64,000 bases of DNA from Lachnospiraceae bacterium. Lineage in GTDB: Bacteria; Bacillota; Clostridia; Lachnospirales; Lachnospiraceae. Each line of letters begins with the position of its first letter. The first letter of the stretch is position 1. Position numbers and translations under genes: made by a program. Location of the stretch: NCBI GenBank assembly GCA_017517305.1, contig JAFWZV010000010.1:1-64000 (forward strand), in the 5' to 3' direction. The notes beneath the pieces were generated by a model that worked only from the letters and a program-made list of their open reading frames with translations, did no database searches and had not been told where the DNA came from. Positions 24,379 to 33,618 of the stretch are shown here, in pieces.

Positions 24379-26298
24379 ATGAAAAGATTGGATTATGAGT
24401 ATAATCAAGGCTTTTTGCCTTTAAATAGAATAGAGATGGAGCTAAAGGGATGGGAACAACCAGATTTTGTGTTTGTTATCGGAGATGCATATGTGGATCA
24501 TCCATCCTTTGGACCAGCCATAATTAGCCGTATGTTAGAGGTTAACGGCTATAAAGTGGCAATGATTTCCCAGCCAGATTGGAAGAATACAGATAGTATT
24601 GATATATATGGAAAACCAAGGCTGGGTTTTCTTGTGTGCGCTGGAAATATGGATTCTATGGTAAATCATTATTCGGTGTCAAAGAAAAGAAGAAGTCAGG
24701 ATGCCTATACTCCAGGTGGACAGATGGGTAAAAGACCAGATTATGCCACTGTAGTATATTGCAATTTGATAAGACGAAAATATAAGGATGTTCCTATAAT
24801 AATAGGAGGAATAGAAGCTAGTTTAAGAAGATTGGCTCACTATGATTATTGGTCAAATAGATTAAAGCATTCAATATTGGTTGATTCCCAGGCAGACATA
24901 CTTGTGTATGGCATGGGAGAAAAGGCTATAGTTGAGGTGGCTGATGCATTAAATAGCGGGATTGAAGTGAAAGACATAACCTTTGTTCGTGGTACTGTAT
25001 ATAAATCAAAAAACATATATGATATGGAAGAACATATTACTCTACCTAGCTTTGATGAATTGGTAGAGGATAAGCTTAATTATGCTAGAAGCTTCAAGCT
25101 TCAGTATGATAACACAGACCATATTACAGCTAAAATACTAATCGAGAAATATAATGATCATCAATATGTTATACAGAATCCTCCGGCAACACCTCTTACA
25201 GAGACGGAAATGGATAGAGTATACTCGCTGGATTATATGAGAACATATCACCCTAGCTATGAAGCCGCAGGAGGTATTCCTGCTATATCTGAGATTAAGT
25301 TCAGCCTTGTAAGCAACAGAGGTTGTTTTGGTGGATGTAGCTTCTGTGCTTTAACCTTTCATCAAGGAAGAACACTTCAGACTAGAAGCCACAAATCTAT
25401 TATCGAAGAAGCAAAGAAGATGATATGGGATCCTGAATTTAAGGGATACATTCATGATGTTGGTGGGCCTACAGCTAACTTTAGAATAAAGGCTTGCGAT
25501 AAGCAGGTAAAACATGGTGTATGTAAGGAACGTCAGTGTTTATTTCCTAAAACATGTCCTAACCTAAAGGTGGATCACAGTGATTATCTTAAATTGCTTA
25601 GACAACTGAGAGAGTTGCCTAATGTGAAGAAAGTATTTATACGTTCAGGCATACGTTTTGATTACCTCATGGCAGATGCTGATGATGAATTCTTCTATGA
25701 ACTTTGTAAGCATCATATTAGCGGACAGTTAAAGGTGGCGCCTGAACATATTACGGATAACGTTTTGTCTAAGATGGGAAAACCTGAGAATTCGGTATAT
25801 AGAGCTTTTGTAGAAAAATACAAAAAGGTAAATGAAAAGCTGGGCATGAAACAGTATTTGGTACCATATCTTATGTCTTCACATCCTGGTTCAACAATGA
25901 AGGATGCAGTAAAGCTTGCAGAGTACCTTCGAGATTTGGGATATATGCCGGAACAGGTTCAGGATTTTTATCCTACACCATCAACAATTTCTACTTGTAT
26001 GTATTACACTGGTGTGGATCCTCGTACAATGGAAAAGGTGTATGTTCCTATATCGCCACACGAAAAAGCAATGCAAAGGGCGCTTATACAGTATAGAAAT
26101 CCTAAAAATTATGATTTAGTTCATGAAGCGTTGACTATTGCCAAACGAACAGATTTGATAGGCTTTGATAAAAAATGTCTCATAAGACCAAGGAAAAATG
26201 ACAAGAATTTCAGACCACAGAATGAAAATCCTGGTTCGCAAAAAGCCAAGAAAACCAAGAAAACAATACGAAATGTCCACAAAAAGAAGAATAAATAG
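24379..26298 (+). CDS. YgiQ family radical SAM protein
   Basis: ATG 24379 after AAGGAAG is taken as start; an in-frame TTG at 24334 would overlap mreB. The 639-residue protein begins with FLPLNRIEMELKGWEQPDF and GDAYVDHPSFGPAII as in YgiQ, then the radical SAM cluster motif GCFGGCSFCA (CxxxCxxC) and a conserved C-terminal part HPGSTMKDAVKLAEYL and QVQDFYPTPSTISTCMYYT. The C-terminal 30 residues are Lys-rich and disordered. YgiQ proteins are widespread but without a proven reaction; radical SAM chemistry on an unknown substrate is inferred. Probably co-transcribed with mreB. Confidence 0.88.
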   Translation: MKRLDYEYNQGFLPLNRIEMELKGWEQPDFVFVIGDAYVDHPSFGPAIISRMLEVNGYKVAMISQPDWKNTDSIDIYGKPRLGFLVCAGNMDSMVNHYSVSKKRRSQDAYTPGGQMGKRPDYATVVYCNLIRRKYKDVPIIIGGIEASLRRLAHYDYWSNRLKHSILVDSQADILVYGMGEKAIVEVADALNSGIEVKDITFVRGTVYKSKNIYDMEEHITLPSFDELVEDKLNYARSFKLQYDNTDHITAKILIEKYNDHQYVIQNPPATPLTETEMDRVYSLDYMRTYHPSYEAAGGIPAISEIKFSLVSNRGCFGGCSFCALTFHQGRTLQTRSHKSIIEEAKKMIWDPEFKGYIHDVGGPTANFRIKACDKQVKHGVCKERQCLFPKTCPNLKVDHSDYLKLLRQLRELPNVKKVFIRSGIRFDYLMADADDEFFYELCKHHISGQLKVAPEHITDNVLSKMGKPENSVYRAFVEKYKKVNEKLGMKQYLVPYLMSSHPGSTMKDAVKLAEYLRDLGYMPEQVQDFYPTPSTISTCMYYTGVDPRTMEKVYVPISPHEKAMQRALIQYRNPKNYDLVHEALTIAKRTDLIGFDKKCLIRPRKNDKNFRPQNENPGSQKAKKTKKTIRNVHKKKNK

Positions 26299-26345
26299 TA
26301 TACCCTTACGCACTTGAAAAAATACAAAAGACAGTTCTAATATTA

Positions 26346-26374
26346 TTGCGAAAGGTATTCAAATATGATATTAT
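26346..26374 (+). promoter_or_regulatory. Promoter of the butyrate operon
   Basis: TTGCGA (26346-26351) and TATTAT (26369-26374) are 17 bases apart, leaving a leader of about 58 bases before thl. I saw no clear Rex-type operator in the leader. Confidence 0.6.
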
Positions 26375-26439
26375 GTGGGTAACAATGTCGAGGTATATAA
26401 CCTATGACATAAAAATAGAAAATGGAGGAATAAATTATC

Positions 26440-27621
26440 ATGTCAAAGAAAGTAGTTTTAGCAGGCGCATGTCGTACAGCGATTGGTACTATGGGTGGAA
26501 CACTTAGTAACACTCCAGCAGCAGAGCTTGGTGCAATCGTTATTAAGGAAGCCTTAAACAGAGCAGGAGTTGCTCCGGAGGCTGTTGATCAGGTATATAT
26601 GGGTTGTGTAATCCAGGCTGGTTTAGGACAGAATGTTGCACGTCAGGCATCTATTAAGGCAGGACTTCCAAATGAGATTCCAGCTGTTACAATAAATGTA
26701 GTATGTGGTTCAGGTCTTAACTGTGTAAATATGGCAGCTCAGATGATTATGGCTGGTGAGGCTGATATCGTTGTAGCTGGTGGTATGGAGAATATGTCAA
26801 TGGCTCCATATGCACTTGATAAGGCTCGTTTTGGATATAGAATGAACAATGCAGTTATGAAGGACTGTATGGTAAATGATGCTCTTTGGGATGCATTCAA
26901 TGATTACCACATGATTAAGACAGCAGATAACATCTGTGAGGAGTGGGGAATCACTAGAGAAGAGCTTGATGAGTTTGCAGTAAAGAGTCAGCAGAAGGCT
27001 GAGGCAGCTCAGGCAAATGGCGCATTTGATAAGGAAATCGTTCCTGTTACAATTAAGACTAAGAAGGGAGAAATCGTATTCGCTAAGGATGAGGGACCAA
27101 GAGCTGGTACATCTATGGAGGGTCTTGCAAAGCTTCGTCCTATTAACAAGGATGGCTTCGTAACTGCTGGTAATGCTTCAGGTATCAATGATGGTGCAGC
27201 AGCTATCGTAGTTATGTCTGAGGAGAAGGCTAAGGAGCTTGGTGTTAAGCCTATGGCTACTTGGGTAGCTGGTGCTCTTGCTGGATGTAGACCAGAGGTT
27301 ATGGGTATCGGTCCTGTTCCTGCAACTCAGAAGGTTATGGCTAAGGCTGATATGAAGATTGAGGATTTCGATATTATTGAGGCTAATGAGGCATTTGCAG
27401 CTCAGTCAATCGCTGTTGGTAGAGATCTTGGTATTGATGTTGACAAGCAGCTTAATCCAAATGGTGGTGCAATTGCACTTGGTCACCCAGTTGGTGCTTC
27501 AGGATGTCGTATCCTTGTAACACTTCTTCACGAGATGGAAGCTAAGGATGCTAAGACTGGTCTTGCAACACTTTGTATCGGTGGCGGTATGGGTTGTGCA
27601 ACTATCGTTAAGAGAGATTAA
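26440..27621 (+). CDS. thl: Acetyl-CoA C-acetyltransferase (thiolase)
   Basis: Thiolase condenses two acetyl-CoA to acetoacetyl-CoA, the first step of butyrate formation. The 393-residue enzyme has the acyl-binding Cys in [14 protein letters not shown], the [10 protein letters not shown] motif with the catalytic His, and the C-terminal CIGGGMGCA with the second catalytic Cys. ATGGAGGAA precedes the ATG. It is the first gene of the thl-crt-hbd-bcd-etfB-etfA unit. The codon use is highly biased (many CTT, GGT, AAG), consistent with strong expression. Confidence 0.96.
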   Translation: MSKKVVLAGACRTAIGTMGGTLSNTPAAELGAIVIKEALNRAGVAPEAVDQVYMGCVIQAGLGQNVARQASIKAGLPNEIPAVTINVVCGSGLNCVNMAAQMIMAGEADIVVAGGMENMSMAPYALDKARFGYRMNNAVMKDCMVNDALWDAFNDYHMIKTADNICEEWGITREELDEFAVKSQQKAEAAQANGAFDKEIVPVTIKTKKGEIVFAKDEGPRAGTSMEGLAKLRPINKDGFVTAGNASGINDGAAAIVVMSEEKAKELGVKPMATWVAGALAGCRPEVMGIGPVPATQKVMAKADMKIEDFDIIEANEAFAAQSIAVGRDLGIDVDKQLNPNGGAIALGHPVGASGCRILVTLLHEMEAKDAKTGLATLCIGGGMGCATIVKRD

Positions 27622-27645
27622 GTATAAATATTAAGGAGATTCATA

Positions 27646-28437
27646 ATGGAATTTATAACTTATGAGCAGGATGGATACGTAGGTATCGTTACTATTAATA
27701 GAGAGAGAGCACTTAATGCTCTTAATAGCCAGGTTCTTGAGGAGCTTGAGGCTACATTTGATGCTATTGACTTAGATACTACTAGAGCAGTTATCCTTAC
27801 TGGTGCTGGTGAGAAGAGCTTTGTTGCTGGTGCTGATATTGGAGAGATGTCAACTCTTACAAAGGCTGAGGGTGAGGCATTCGGTAAGAAGGGTAATGAT
27901 GTATTTAGAAAGATAGAGACATTCCCACTTCCAGTTATTGCAGCTATTAATGGCTTTGCACTTGGTGGTGGATGTGAGATTTCTATGAGCTGTGATATCA
28001 GAATTTGTTCTGAGAATGCAGTATTTGGTCAGCCAGAGGTTGGTCTTGGAATTACTCCAGGCTTTGGTGGTACTCAGAGACTTGCTCGTCTTGTAGGCGA
28101 AGGCATGGCTAAGCAGATGATTTACACTGCTAGAAATATTAAGGCTGATGAGGCATATCGTATTGGACTTGTTAATGCAGTATATCCTCTTGAGGAGTTA
28201 CTTCCAGCAGCTAAGAAGATGGCTGCAGGTATTGCTGCTAATGCTCCAATTGCAGTACGTAACTGTAAGAAGGCAATTAACGAGGGAATGCAGGTTGATA
28301 TGGATGCAGCTATCGTTATCGAAGAGAAGCTTTTTGGTGATTGCTTTGAGACAGAGGATCAGAAGGCTGGTATGGGTAACTTCTTAGAGAAGGACAAGGA
28401 GAAGAAGCTTAAGGTAGTTCCTTTCCAGAATAAGTAG
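27646..28437 (+). CDS. crt: 3-hydroxybutyryl-CoA dehydratase (crotonase)
   Basis: Crotonase removes water from 3-hydroxybutyryl-CoA to give crotonyl-CoA. The 263-residue protein shows the enoyl-CoA hydratase signatures KSFVAGADIGEM (oxyanion hole), ALGGGCEISMSCDIR with its catalytic Glu, and VFGQPEVGLGITPGFGGTQRL with the second Glu. AAGGAG precedes the ATG, 24 bases after thl. A 142-base structured spacer separates it from hbd. Confidence 0.95.
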   Translation: MEFITYEQDGYVGIVTINRERALNALNSQVLEELEATFDAIDLDTTRAVILTGAGEKSFVAGADIGEMSTLTKAEGEAFGKKGNDVFRKIETFPLPVIAAINGFALGGGCEISMSCDIRICSENAVFGQPEVGLGITPGFGGTQRLARLVGEGMAKQMIYTARNIKADEAYRIGLVNAVYPLEELLPAAKKMAAGIAANAPIAVRNCKKAINEGMQVDMDAAIVIEEKLFGDCFETEDQKAGMGNFLEKDKEKKLKVVPFQNK

Positions 28438-28460
28438 TTATTAGATTAATAAGTTTTTAA

Positions 28461-28550
28461 CACAGTAGGGTGGTCAAATTGGCCATCCTATCCGTGTGAA
28501 ATAAGGATGTTTGATGGAACGAAACGTATATGAATTCTATTTGAACATCC
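28461..28550 (+). other. Structured spacer between crt and hbd
   Basis: Two hairpins lie in the 142-base gap. The first is TAGGGTGGTC (28466-28475) with GGCCATCCTA (28481-28490), ten pairs and a 5-base loop, extended by CACA/TGTG outside. The second is GGATGTT (28505-28511) with AACATCC (28544-28550). Neither has a U-run. The other operon gaps are 12-46 bases, so this may be an RNA-processing or stability element. Confidence 0.5.
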
Positions 28551-28579
28551 AAACAAATATATTTTAGGAGGACTTAAAA

Positions 28580-29452
28580 ATGAAAGTAGGCGTTATTGGT
28601 GCAGGTACCATGGGTCAGGGTATCGCTAAGGCATTCGCTATGGTTGATGGTTATGAAGTAGCTCTTTGTGACATCAAGCAGGAGTGGGCTGAAGGTGGTA
28701 AGGACAAGATTGCAAAGGGCTATGCAAAGCTTGTTGAAAAAGGAAAGATGACACAGGAGAAGGTTGATGCTATTTTAGCAAGCATTACTCCAGGTCTTAA
28801 GGAAGATCTCTGTGCAGATTGCGATTTAATTGTTGAGGCTGCATTCGAGGATATGGGCGTTAAGAAAACTACATTTGGTGAGTTAGATAAGATTTGTAAG
28901 CCAGAGTGTATCTTTGCTTCTAATACATCATCACTTTCAATCACTGAGATTGGAAATGGTCTTACTCGTCCTATGATTGGTATGCATTTCTTTAACCCAG
29001 CTGACAGAATGAAGTTAGTTGAGGTTATTGCTGGTGTTAACACTCCACAGGAGACAGTTGATACTATTGTTAAGATTTCAGAGGAGATTGGAAAGACTCC
29101 AGTACAGGTTAATGAGGCAGCTGGTTTCGTTGTTAACCGTATCCTTATCCCAATGATTAATGAAGCAGCATTCATTAAGATGGAGGGAGTTTCAGATGTA
29201 GCTGGTATTGATGCAGCTATGAAGCTTGGTGCTAATCACCCAATGGGACCACTTGAGTTAGGTGATTTCATCGGACTTGATATCTGTCTTGCAATTATGG
29301 ATGTTCTTTACAATGAGACAGGTGATAACAAGTATCGTGCATGTCCATTACTTCGTAAGATGGTTCGTGGTGGAAATCTTGGATGTAAGAGCGGCAAGGG
29401 ATTCTATATCTACAATGCTGATCGTACAAAGACACCTATGGATGCTCAGTAA
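28580..29452 (+). CDS. hbd: 3-hydroxybutyryl-CoA dehydrogenase
   Basis: Hbd reduces acetoacetyl-CoA to 3-hydroxybutyryl-CoA with NAD(P)H. The 290-residue protein starts with the Rossmann motif VGVIGAGTMGQGIAKAFA and contains the catalytic His in IGMHFFNPADRM, then GFVVNRILIPMINEAAF and HPMGPLELGDFIGLD. AGGAGG lies upstream of the ATG. Crt and Hbd act in reverse order to their gene order, which is common in these operons. Confidence 0.96.
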   Translation: MKVGVIGAGTMGQGIAKAFAMVDGYEVALCDIKQEWAEGGKDKIAKGYAKLVEKGKMTQEKVDAILASITPGLKEDLCADCDLIVEAAFEDMGVKKTTFGELDKICKPECIFASNTSSLSITEIGNGLTRPMIGMHFFNPADRMKLVEVIAGVNTPQETVDTIVKISEEIGKTPVQVNEAAGFVVNRILIPMINEAAFIKMEGVSDVAGIDAAMKLGANHPMGPLELGDFIGLDICLAIMDVLYNETGDNKYRACPLLRKMVRGGNLGCKSGKGFYIYNADRTKTPMDAQ

Positions 29453-29498
29453 GAGTAACCGAATTTATATGTGTTAAATAATTAGGAGGAAATAAACA

Positions 29499-30665
29499 AT
29501 GGATTTTACTTTAAGTAAGAAGCATGAGATGGCAAGAACTCTCTTTAGAGATTTTGCACAGAATGAAGTAAAGCCTCTTGCACAGGAAGTTGATGAGACA
29601 GAGTGCTTCCCAAGAGAGACAGTAGAGAAGATGGCTAAGAGCGGATTCTTAGGAATTCCTGTACCAAAGGAGTACGGCGGACAGGGTTGTGATCCATTAA
29701 CTTATGCTATGTGTGTTGAGGAGCTTTCAAAGGTTTGTGGTACTACAGGTGTTATCGTTTCTGCACATACATCACTTTGTGTAGATCCTATTCAGACTTA
29801 TGGTACTGAGGAGCAAAAGCAGAAGTATCTTCCAGACCTTTGTTCAGGAAAGAAGTTAGGTGCTTTCGGTCTTACTGAGCCAGGTGCTGGTACAGATGCA
29901 CAGGGTCAGCAGACTAAGGCTGTTCTTGATGGAGATGAGTGGGTTCTTAATGGATCTAAGTGTTTCATCACTAACGGTAAGGAAGCAGATGTATATATTG
30001 TAATCGCAGTTACCGGTATCGTTGAGAAGAAGGGTCGTCCTTTCAAGGAGATTTCAGCATTTATCGTTGATAAGGGAACTCCAGGATTTACTTTCGGTAC
30101 TAAGGAGAAGAAGATGGGTATCAGAGGTTCATCAACTTATGAGCTTATCTTCACTGACTGTAGAATTCCAAAGGAGAACTTACTTGGTCAGAAGGGTAAG
30201 GGATTTGCAATCGCTATGCACACACTTGATGGTGGTCGTATCGGTATTGCAGCTCAGGCTCTTGGTATTGCAGCAGGTGCTCTTGAGGCAACTATTAACT
30301 ACGTTAAGGAAAGAAAGCAGTTTGGTCGTTCAATCGCTCAGTTCCAGAATACTCAGTTCCAGTTAGCTGATATGGCTACTAAGGTTGAGGCTGCTAGAAA
30401 CTTAGTATATAAGGCAGCTATGAAGAAGGCTCAGTACCAGATTGATCATAAGACATCTTACGGTGTTGAGGCTGCAATGGCTAAGTTATATGCTGCAGAG
30501 GTAGCTATGGAGGTTACTACTAAGGCAGTTCAGTTACATGGTGGTTACGGTTACATCAGAGAGTATGATGTAGAGCGTATGATGCGTGATGCTAAGATCA
30601 CAGAGATTTACGAGGGTACTTCAGAAGTACAGCGTATGGTTATCTCTGCTGACTTATTAAAGTAA
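29499..30665 (+). CDS. bcd: Butyryl-CoA dehydrogenase
   Basis: Bcd reduces crotonyl-CoA to butyryl-CoA. The 388-residue acyl-CoA dehydrogenase shows the FAD-binding AFGLTEPGAGTDAQG and CFITNGKEAD, and the C-terminal VQLHGGYGYIREYDVERMMRDAKI leading to EIYEGTSEVQRMVIS, which contains the catalytic Glu region. With the EtfAB pair encoded next it forms the bifurcating Bcd-Etf complex that also reduces ferredoxin from NADH. AGGAGG precedes the ATG, 46 bases after hbd. Confidence 0.95.
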   Translation: MDFTLSKKHEMARTLFRDFAQNEVKPLAQEVDETECFPRETVEKMAKSGFLGIPVPKEYGGQGCDPLTYAMCVEELSKVCGTTGVIVSAHTSLCVDPIQTYGTEEQKQKYLPDLCSGKKLGAFGLTEPGAGTDAQGQQTKAVLDGDEWVLNGSKCFITNGKEADVYIVIAVTGIVEKKGRPFKEISAFIVDKGTPGFTFGTKEKKMGIRGSSTYELIFTDCRIPKENLLGQKGKGFAIAMHTLDGGRIGIAAQALGIAAGALEATINYVKERKQFGRSIAQFQNTQFQLADMATKVEAARNLVYKAAMKKAQYQIDHKTSYGVEAAMAKLYAAEVAMEVTTKAVQLHGGYGYIREYDVERMMRDAKITEIYEGTSEVQRMVISADLLK

Positions 30666-30678
30666 GGAGGTACAGGGC

Positions 30679-31461
30679 GTGAAGATTATAGTTTGTATTA
30701 AGCAGGTACCTGATACTAAGGGTGGAGTTAAGTTCAATCCAGATGGTACATTAGATAGAGGAGCAATGCTCACAATCATGAATCCTGATGATAAGGCTGG
30801 TCTTGAGGCAGCTCTTAGAATTAAGGATGAAACAGGCGCAGAAGTAACAGTTATCACAATGGGTCTTCCAAAGGCTGAAGATGTTCTTCGTGAGGCTATG
30901 GCTATGGGCGCTGACAAGGGAATCCTTGTTACAGATAGAGTTCTTGGTGGTGCTGATACTTGGGCTACATCAACTACTCTTGCAGGTGCAATTAGAAACT
31001 TAGAGTATGATTTAATCATCACTGGTCGTCAGGCTATCGATGGTGATACTGCTCAGGTTGGACCACAGATTTCAGAGCATCTTAACATCCCAGTTATCTC
31101 ATATGCTGAGGATATTAAGGTTGAGGGTAACAGCGTAATCGTTAAGAGACAGTATGAGGACAGATACCATATGGTAAAGGCCCAGATGCCATGTCTTATC
31201 ACTGCTCTTGCAGAGTTAAACGAGCCACGTTACATGACTCCAGGTGGAATCTTCGATGCATGTGATGCAGAGATTACTGTATGGGGTAGAGCAAATCTTG
31301 TTGATGTAGATGATGCTAACCTTGGACTTAAGGGATCACCTACAAAGATTGCTAAGGCTTCTGATAAGGTAAGAAAGGGTAGCGGAGAGAAGGTTACTCT
31401 TGATCCAGCTGAGGCTGTTGATTACATCGTAGGCAAGCTTAAAGATAAGCACGTAATATAA
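30679..31461 (+). CDS. etfB: Electron transfer flavoprotein beta subunit
   Basis: The 260-residue protein begins IIVCIKQVPDTKGGVKFNPD, the usual EtfB start, and has RQAIDGDTAQVGPQISEHL. In bifurcating complexes EtfB holds the FAD that takes electrons from NADH. The GTG start is chosen because AAGGAGG, overlapping the bcd stop, lies eight bases upstream; the bcd-etfB gap is 13 bases. Part of the cytoplasmic Bcd-EtfAB complex. Confidence 0.95.
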   Translation: MKIIVCIKQVPDTKGGVKFNPDGTLDRGAMLTIMNPDDKAGLEAALRIKDETGAEVTVITMGLPKAEDVLREAMAMGADKGILVTDRVLGGADTWATSTTLAGAIRNLEYDLIITGRQAIDGDTAQVGPQISEHLNIPVISYAEDIKVEGNSVIVKRQYEDRYHMVKAQMPCLITALAELNEPRYMTPGGIFDACDAEITVWGRANLVDVDDANLGLKGSPTKIAKASDKVRKGSGEKVTLDPAEAVDYIVGKLKDKHVI

Positions 31462-31485
31462 TAAAAAGGAAAAGTGGTGAATAAA

Positions 31486-32529
31486 ATGGGTTTAGAACAA
31501 TATAAGGGAGTATATGTCTTTGCACAGCAGGTTGATAACGAGTTAAGTGGAATCGCATTCGAACTTCTCGGTAAGGCTAAGGATCTTGCAAAGGACTTAA
31601 ACACAGATGTTACAGCAATTCTTATCGGATATCAGGTTAAGAATCTTGCTGACGAGCTTGCAGCATATGGTGCTGACAAGGTTATCGTTGTAGACGATCC
31701 AGAGTTAAAGGAGTACAGAACAGAGCCTTATACACACGCTATGGCTTCTGTTATTAACGAGTATAAGCCAGATATCGTATTAGTTGGTGCTACAGCTATC
31801 GGTAGAGATCTTGGTCCTCGTGTTTCAGCAAGAGTTGCTACAGGTCTTACTGCAGACTGTACAGTTCTTGAGATTGGTGATTTCCCAATCAACCCAATCC
31901 CTAATCAGGAGCAGAAGCACAATCAGCTTCTTATGACTCGTCCTGCATTCGGCGGTAACACAATTGCTACAATTGCATGTCCAGATAACAGACCACAGAT
32001 GGCTACTGTACGTCCTGGTGTTATGCAGAAGATTGATAGAATCGATGGTGCTAAGGCAGAGGTTATCGAGTTTAATCCTGGATTTACTCCAGATAACAAG
32101 TATGTAGAGATCCTTGAGGTTGTTAAGTCAGTTAAGGATACAGTAGATATCATGGATGCTAAGATTCTTGTATCAGGTGGACGTGGTGTTGGTTCAGCAG
32201 AGAACTTCAAGATTCTTCAGGATCTTGCAGATGTTCTTGGTGGAACAGTAAGCTGCTCAAGAGCAGTTGTTGATTCAGGTTGGATGGAGAGAGATTATCA
32301 GGTAGGACAGACTGGAAAGACTGTAAGACCAAATCTTTACTTCGCAATCGGTATCTCAGGTGCTATTCAGCATGTTGCAGGTATGGAGGAGTCAGATATC
32401 ATCATCGCTATCAATAAGGATGCAGATGCACCTATCTTTGATGTAGCTGATTATGGTATCGTTGGAGATCTTAACAAGATCGTTCCAGCTCTTACTGCAG
32501 CTCTTAAGAATGAGATTGCTAACAAGTAA
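31486..32529 (+). CDS. etfA: Electron transfer flavoprotein alpha subunit
   Basis: EtfA binds the second FAD that passes electrons to Bcd. The 347-residue form starts MGLEQYKGVYVFAQQVDNEL, as in clostridial homologues; two in-frame GTG codons at 31474 and 31477 are nearer to AAGGA and could add four residues. The FAD domain shows VSGGRGVGSAENFKIL, SRAVVDSGWM, QVGQTGKTVRPNLYFAIGIS and NKDADAPIFDVADYGIVGD. It ends the operon before a strong terminator. The terminal butyrate-releasing enzyme is not in the window. Confidence 0.94.
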   Translation: MGLEQYKGVYVFAQQVDNELSGIAFELLGKAKDLAKDLNTDVTAILIGYQVKNLADELAAYGADKVIVVDDPELKEYRTEPYTHAMASVINEYKPDIVLVGATAIGRDLGPRVSARVATGLTADCTVLEIGDFPINPIPNQEQKHNQLLMTRPAFGGNTIATIACPDNRPQMATVRPGVMQKIDRIDGAKAEVIEFNPGFTPDNKYVEILEVVKSVKDTVDIMDAKILVSGGRGVGSAENFKILQDLADVLGGTVSCSRAVVDSGWMERDYQVGQTGKTVRPNLYFAIGISGAIQHVAGMEESDIIIAINKDADAPIFDVADYGIVGDLNKIVPALTAALKNEIANK

Positions 32530-32556
32530 TAGAGATAAATAATTAAAAGGTTTATT

Positions 32557-32597
32557 AGAGGTTATTATTTCTTTGTGAATAATAACCTCTTTTTTAT
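32557..32597 (+). terminator. Terminator of the butyrate operon
   Basis: AGAGGTTATTATT (32557-32569) pairs perfectly with AATAATAACCTCT (32578-32590) over an 8-base loop, followed by T-run to 32595. Confidence 0.95.
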
Positions 32598-32744
32598 AAA
32601 AAAACCCATATAAACGTATATTTTATAAAGAATAAAAAATAGAATAAATCAATACGTCAGTATTGAAATATATACAAATATGTAATGTTGATTTTTTAAT
32701 AAAAAACATTGTAGCTGTGTAGGATATTTACTACATTAGAATGG

Positions 32745-32772
32745 TGACTTATTTTTTCTTTCTGTGTATAAT
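32745..32772 (+). promoter_or_regulatory. Possible promoter of the DUF3592-like gene
   Basis: TGACTT (32745-32750), 16 bases, TATAAT (32767-32772), 28 bases before the ATG. About 80 bases further upstream TCAATAC-GTCA-GTATTGA (32649-32666) is a perfect 7-bp palindrome that could bind a regulator. Confidence 0.5.
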
Positions 32773-32800
32773 CTTTGTATAAATTTATGGAGGAAAGCAT

Positions 32801-33541
32801 ATGGCATTAAAGTTAAAGGATGAACCGGTATCTACAGTTCAAAAAACTGGTTCGGATTATATTAATAGAGATTATTCAAAAATGGCAGATGATATATTGA
32901 AGGGTGAAGAAGAACTTCCGGAAAGTAGATATTCTTCTAGTAATACATATCAGTCCATGCATAATGATATGAAAGGACTAGATGCAAAGTTTGAATTAGA
33001 TGATTATACTTACCAATATAAGGATAGAGGATATTCGGGTTTTAGTAAATTTGATACTGGAAGAACTTATCCTAGACTAAACTGGTTTTCAAAAGTTAGT
33101 GATGATCCTACATCGTTATATATATGTATTGTGGTGTGTGCAGTTTTATTTTTTATGTTCTTGCATAGAGGAATGTCGGCAGTGTCAGATTTGAACCGAG
33201 ATACAGTTGAGGTTGAAGCAATTGTAACATCTGTAGACCATAAGGAAGAGTATGTAAAAAGAGGAAGAAGATCTGGCCGTTGGGTTGATAGATACAGAAC
33301 TACTTATGAGTGGGTTGGAGAAAATGGTGAAATACAAACCAATACTAGGATTTACGATGAAAGAAAATTTTCAGTAGGTGATACTGCAATTGTTACAGTT
33401 TCCAAATATAACTTAAATGAGGAAATAGATTCAAAATCTACCGCTAAAGGAAAGGCTGCTTCCGGTTTTTCTTTTTCTATTGGAGCGGCAGCTATATTGG
33501 CGCTATGCATTATTCGTCTAAAGAAAATACGGGAAGAATGA
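32801..33541 (+). CDS. Membrane protein with DUF3592-like domain
   Basis: The 246-residue protein has about 100 charged cytoplasmic residues, a membrane helix (about 108-126), an external beta domain (VEVEAIVTSVDHKEEYVKRG, YRTTYEWVGENGEIQTNTRIY, FSVGDTAIVTVSKYN) that resembles DUF3592, and a second helix near 222-238. ATGGAGGAA gives the ribosome binding site. The family has no known activity. A terminator follows 32 bases after the stop, so it is a single-gene unit. Confidence 0.65.
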   Translation: MALKLKDEPVSTVQKTGSDYINRDYSKMADDILKGEEELPESRYSSSNTYQSMHNDMKGLDAKFELDDYTYQYKDRGYSGFSKFDTGRTYPRLNWFSKVSDDPTSLYICIVVCAVLFFMFLHRGMSAVSDLNRDTVEVEAIVTSVDHKEEYVKRGRRSGRWVDRYRTTYEWVGENGEIQTNTRIYDERKFSVGDTAIVTVSKYNLNEEIDSKSTAKGKAASGFSFSIGAAAILALCIIRLKKIREE

Positions 33542-33563
33542 TATATATTTTATATAGAAAAGG

Positions 33564-33603
33564 TGATATAATATAGTGTAGATGCATGTCTACACTATTT
33601 TTG
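33564..33603 (+). terminator. Terminator overlapped by the kinase promoter
   Basis: ATAGTGTAGA (33573-33582) pairs perfectly with TCTACACTAT (33589-33598), followed by TTTT. Directly before it is TGA plus TATAAT (33567-33572), an extended -10. A transcript from this promoter would start near 33579, inside the left arm, and escape the terminator, whereas RNA from the upstream gene would be stopped. Confidence 0.7.
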
Positions 33604-33618
33604 CATTGGGGTGATAAA

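Noticed and set aside
26299-26439. Possible Rex operator before the butyrate operon
   Set aside because: I looked for the TTGTTAANNNNTTAACAA pattern; only a fragment (GTAACAATG) is present.
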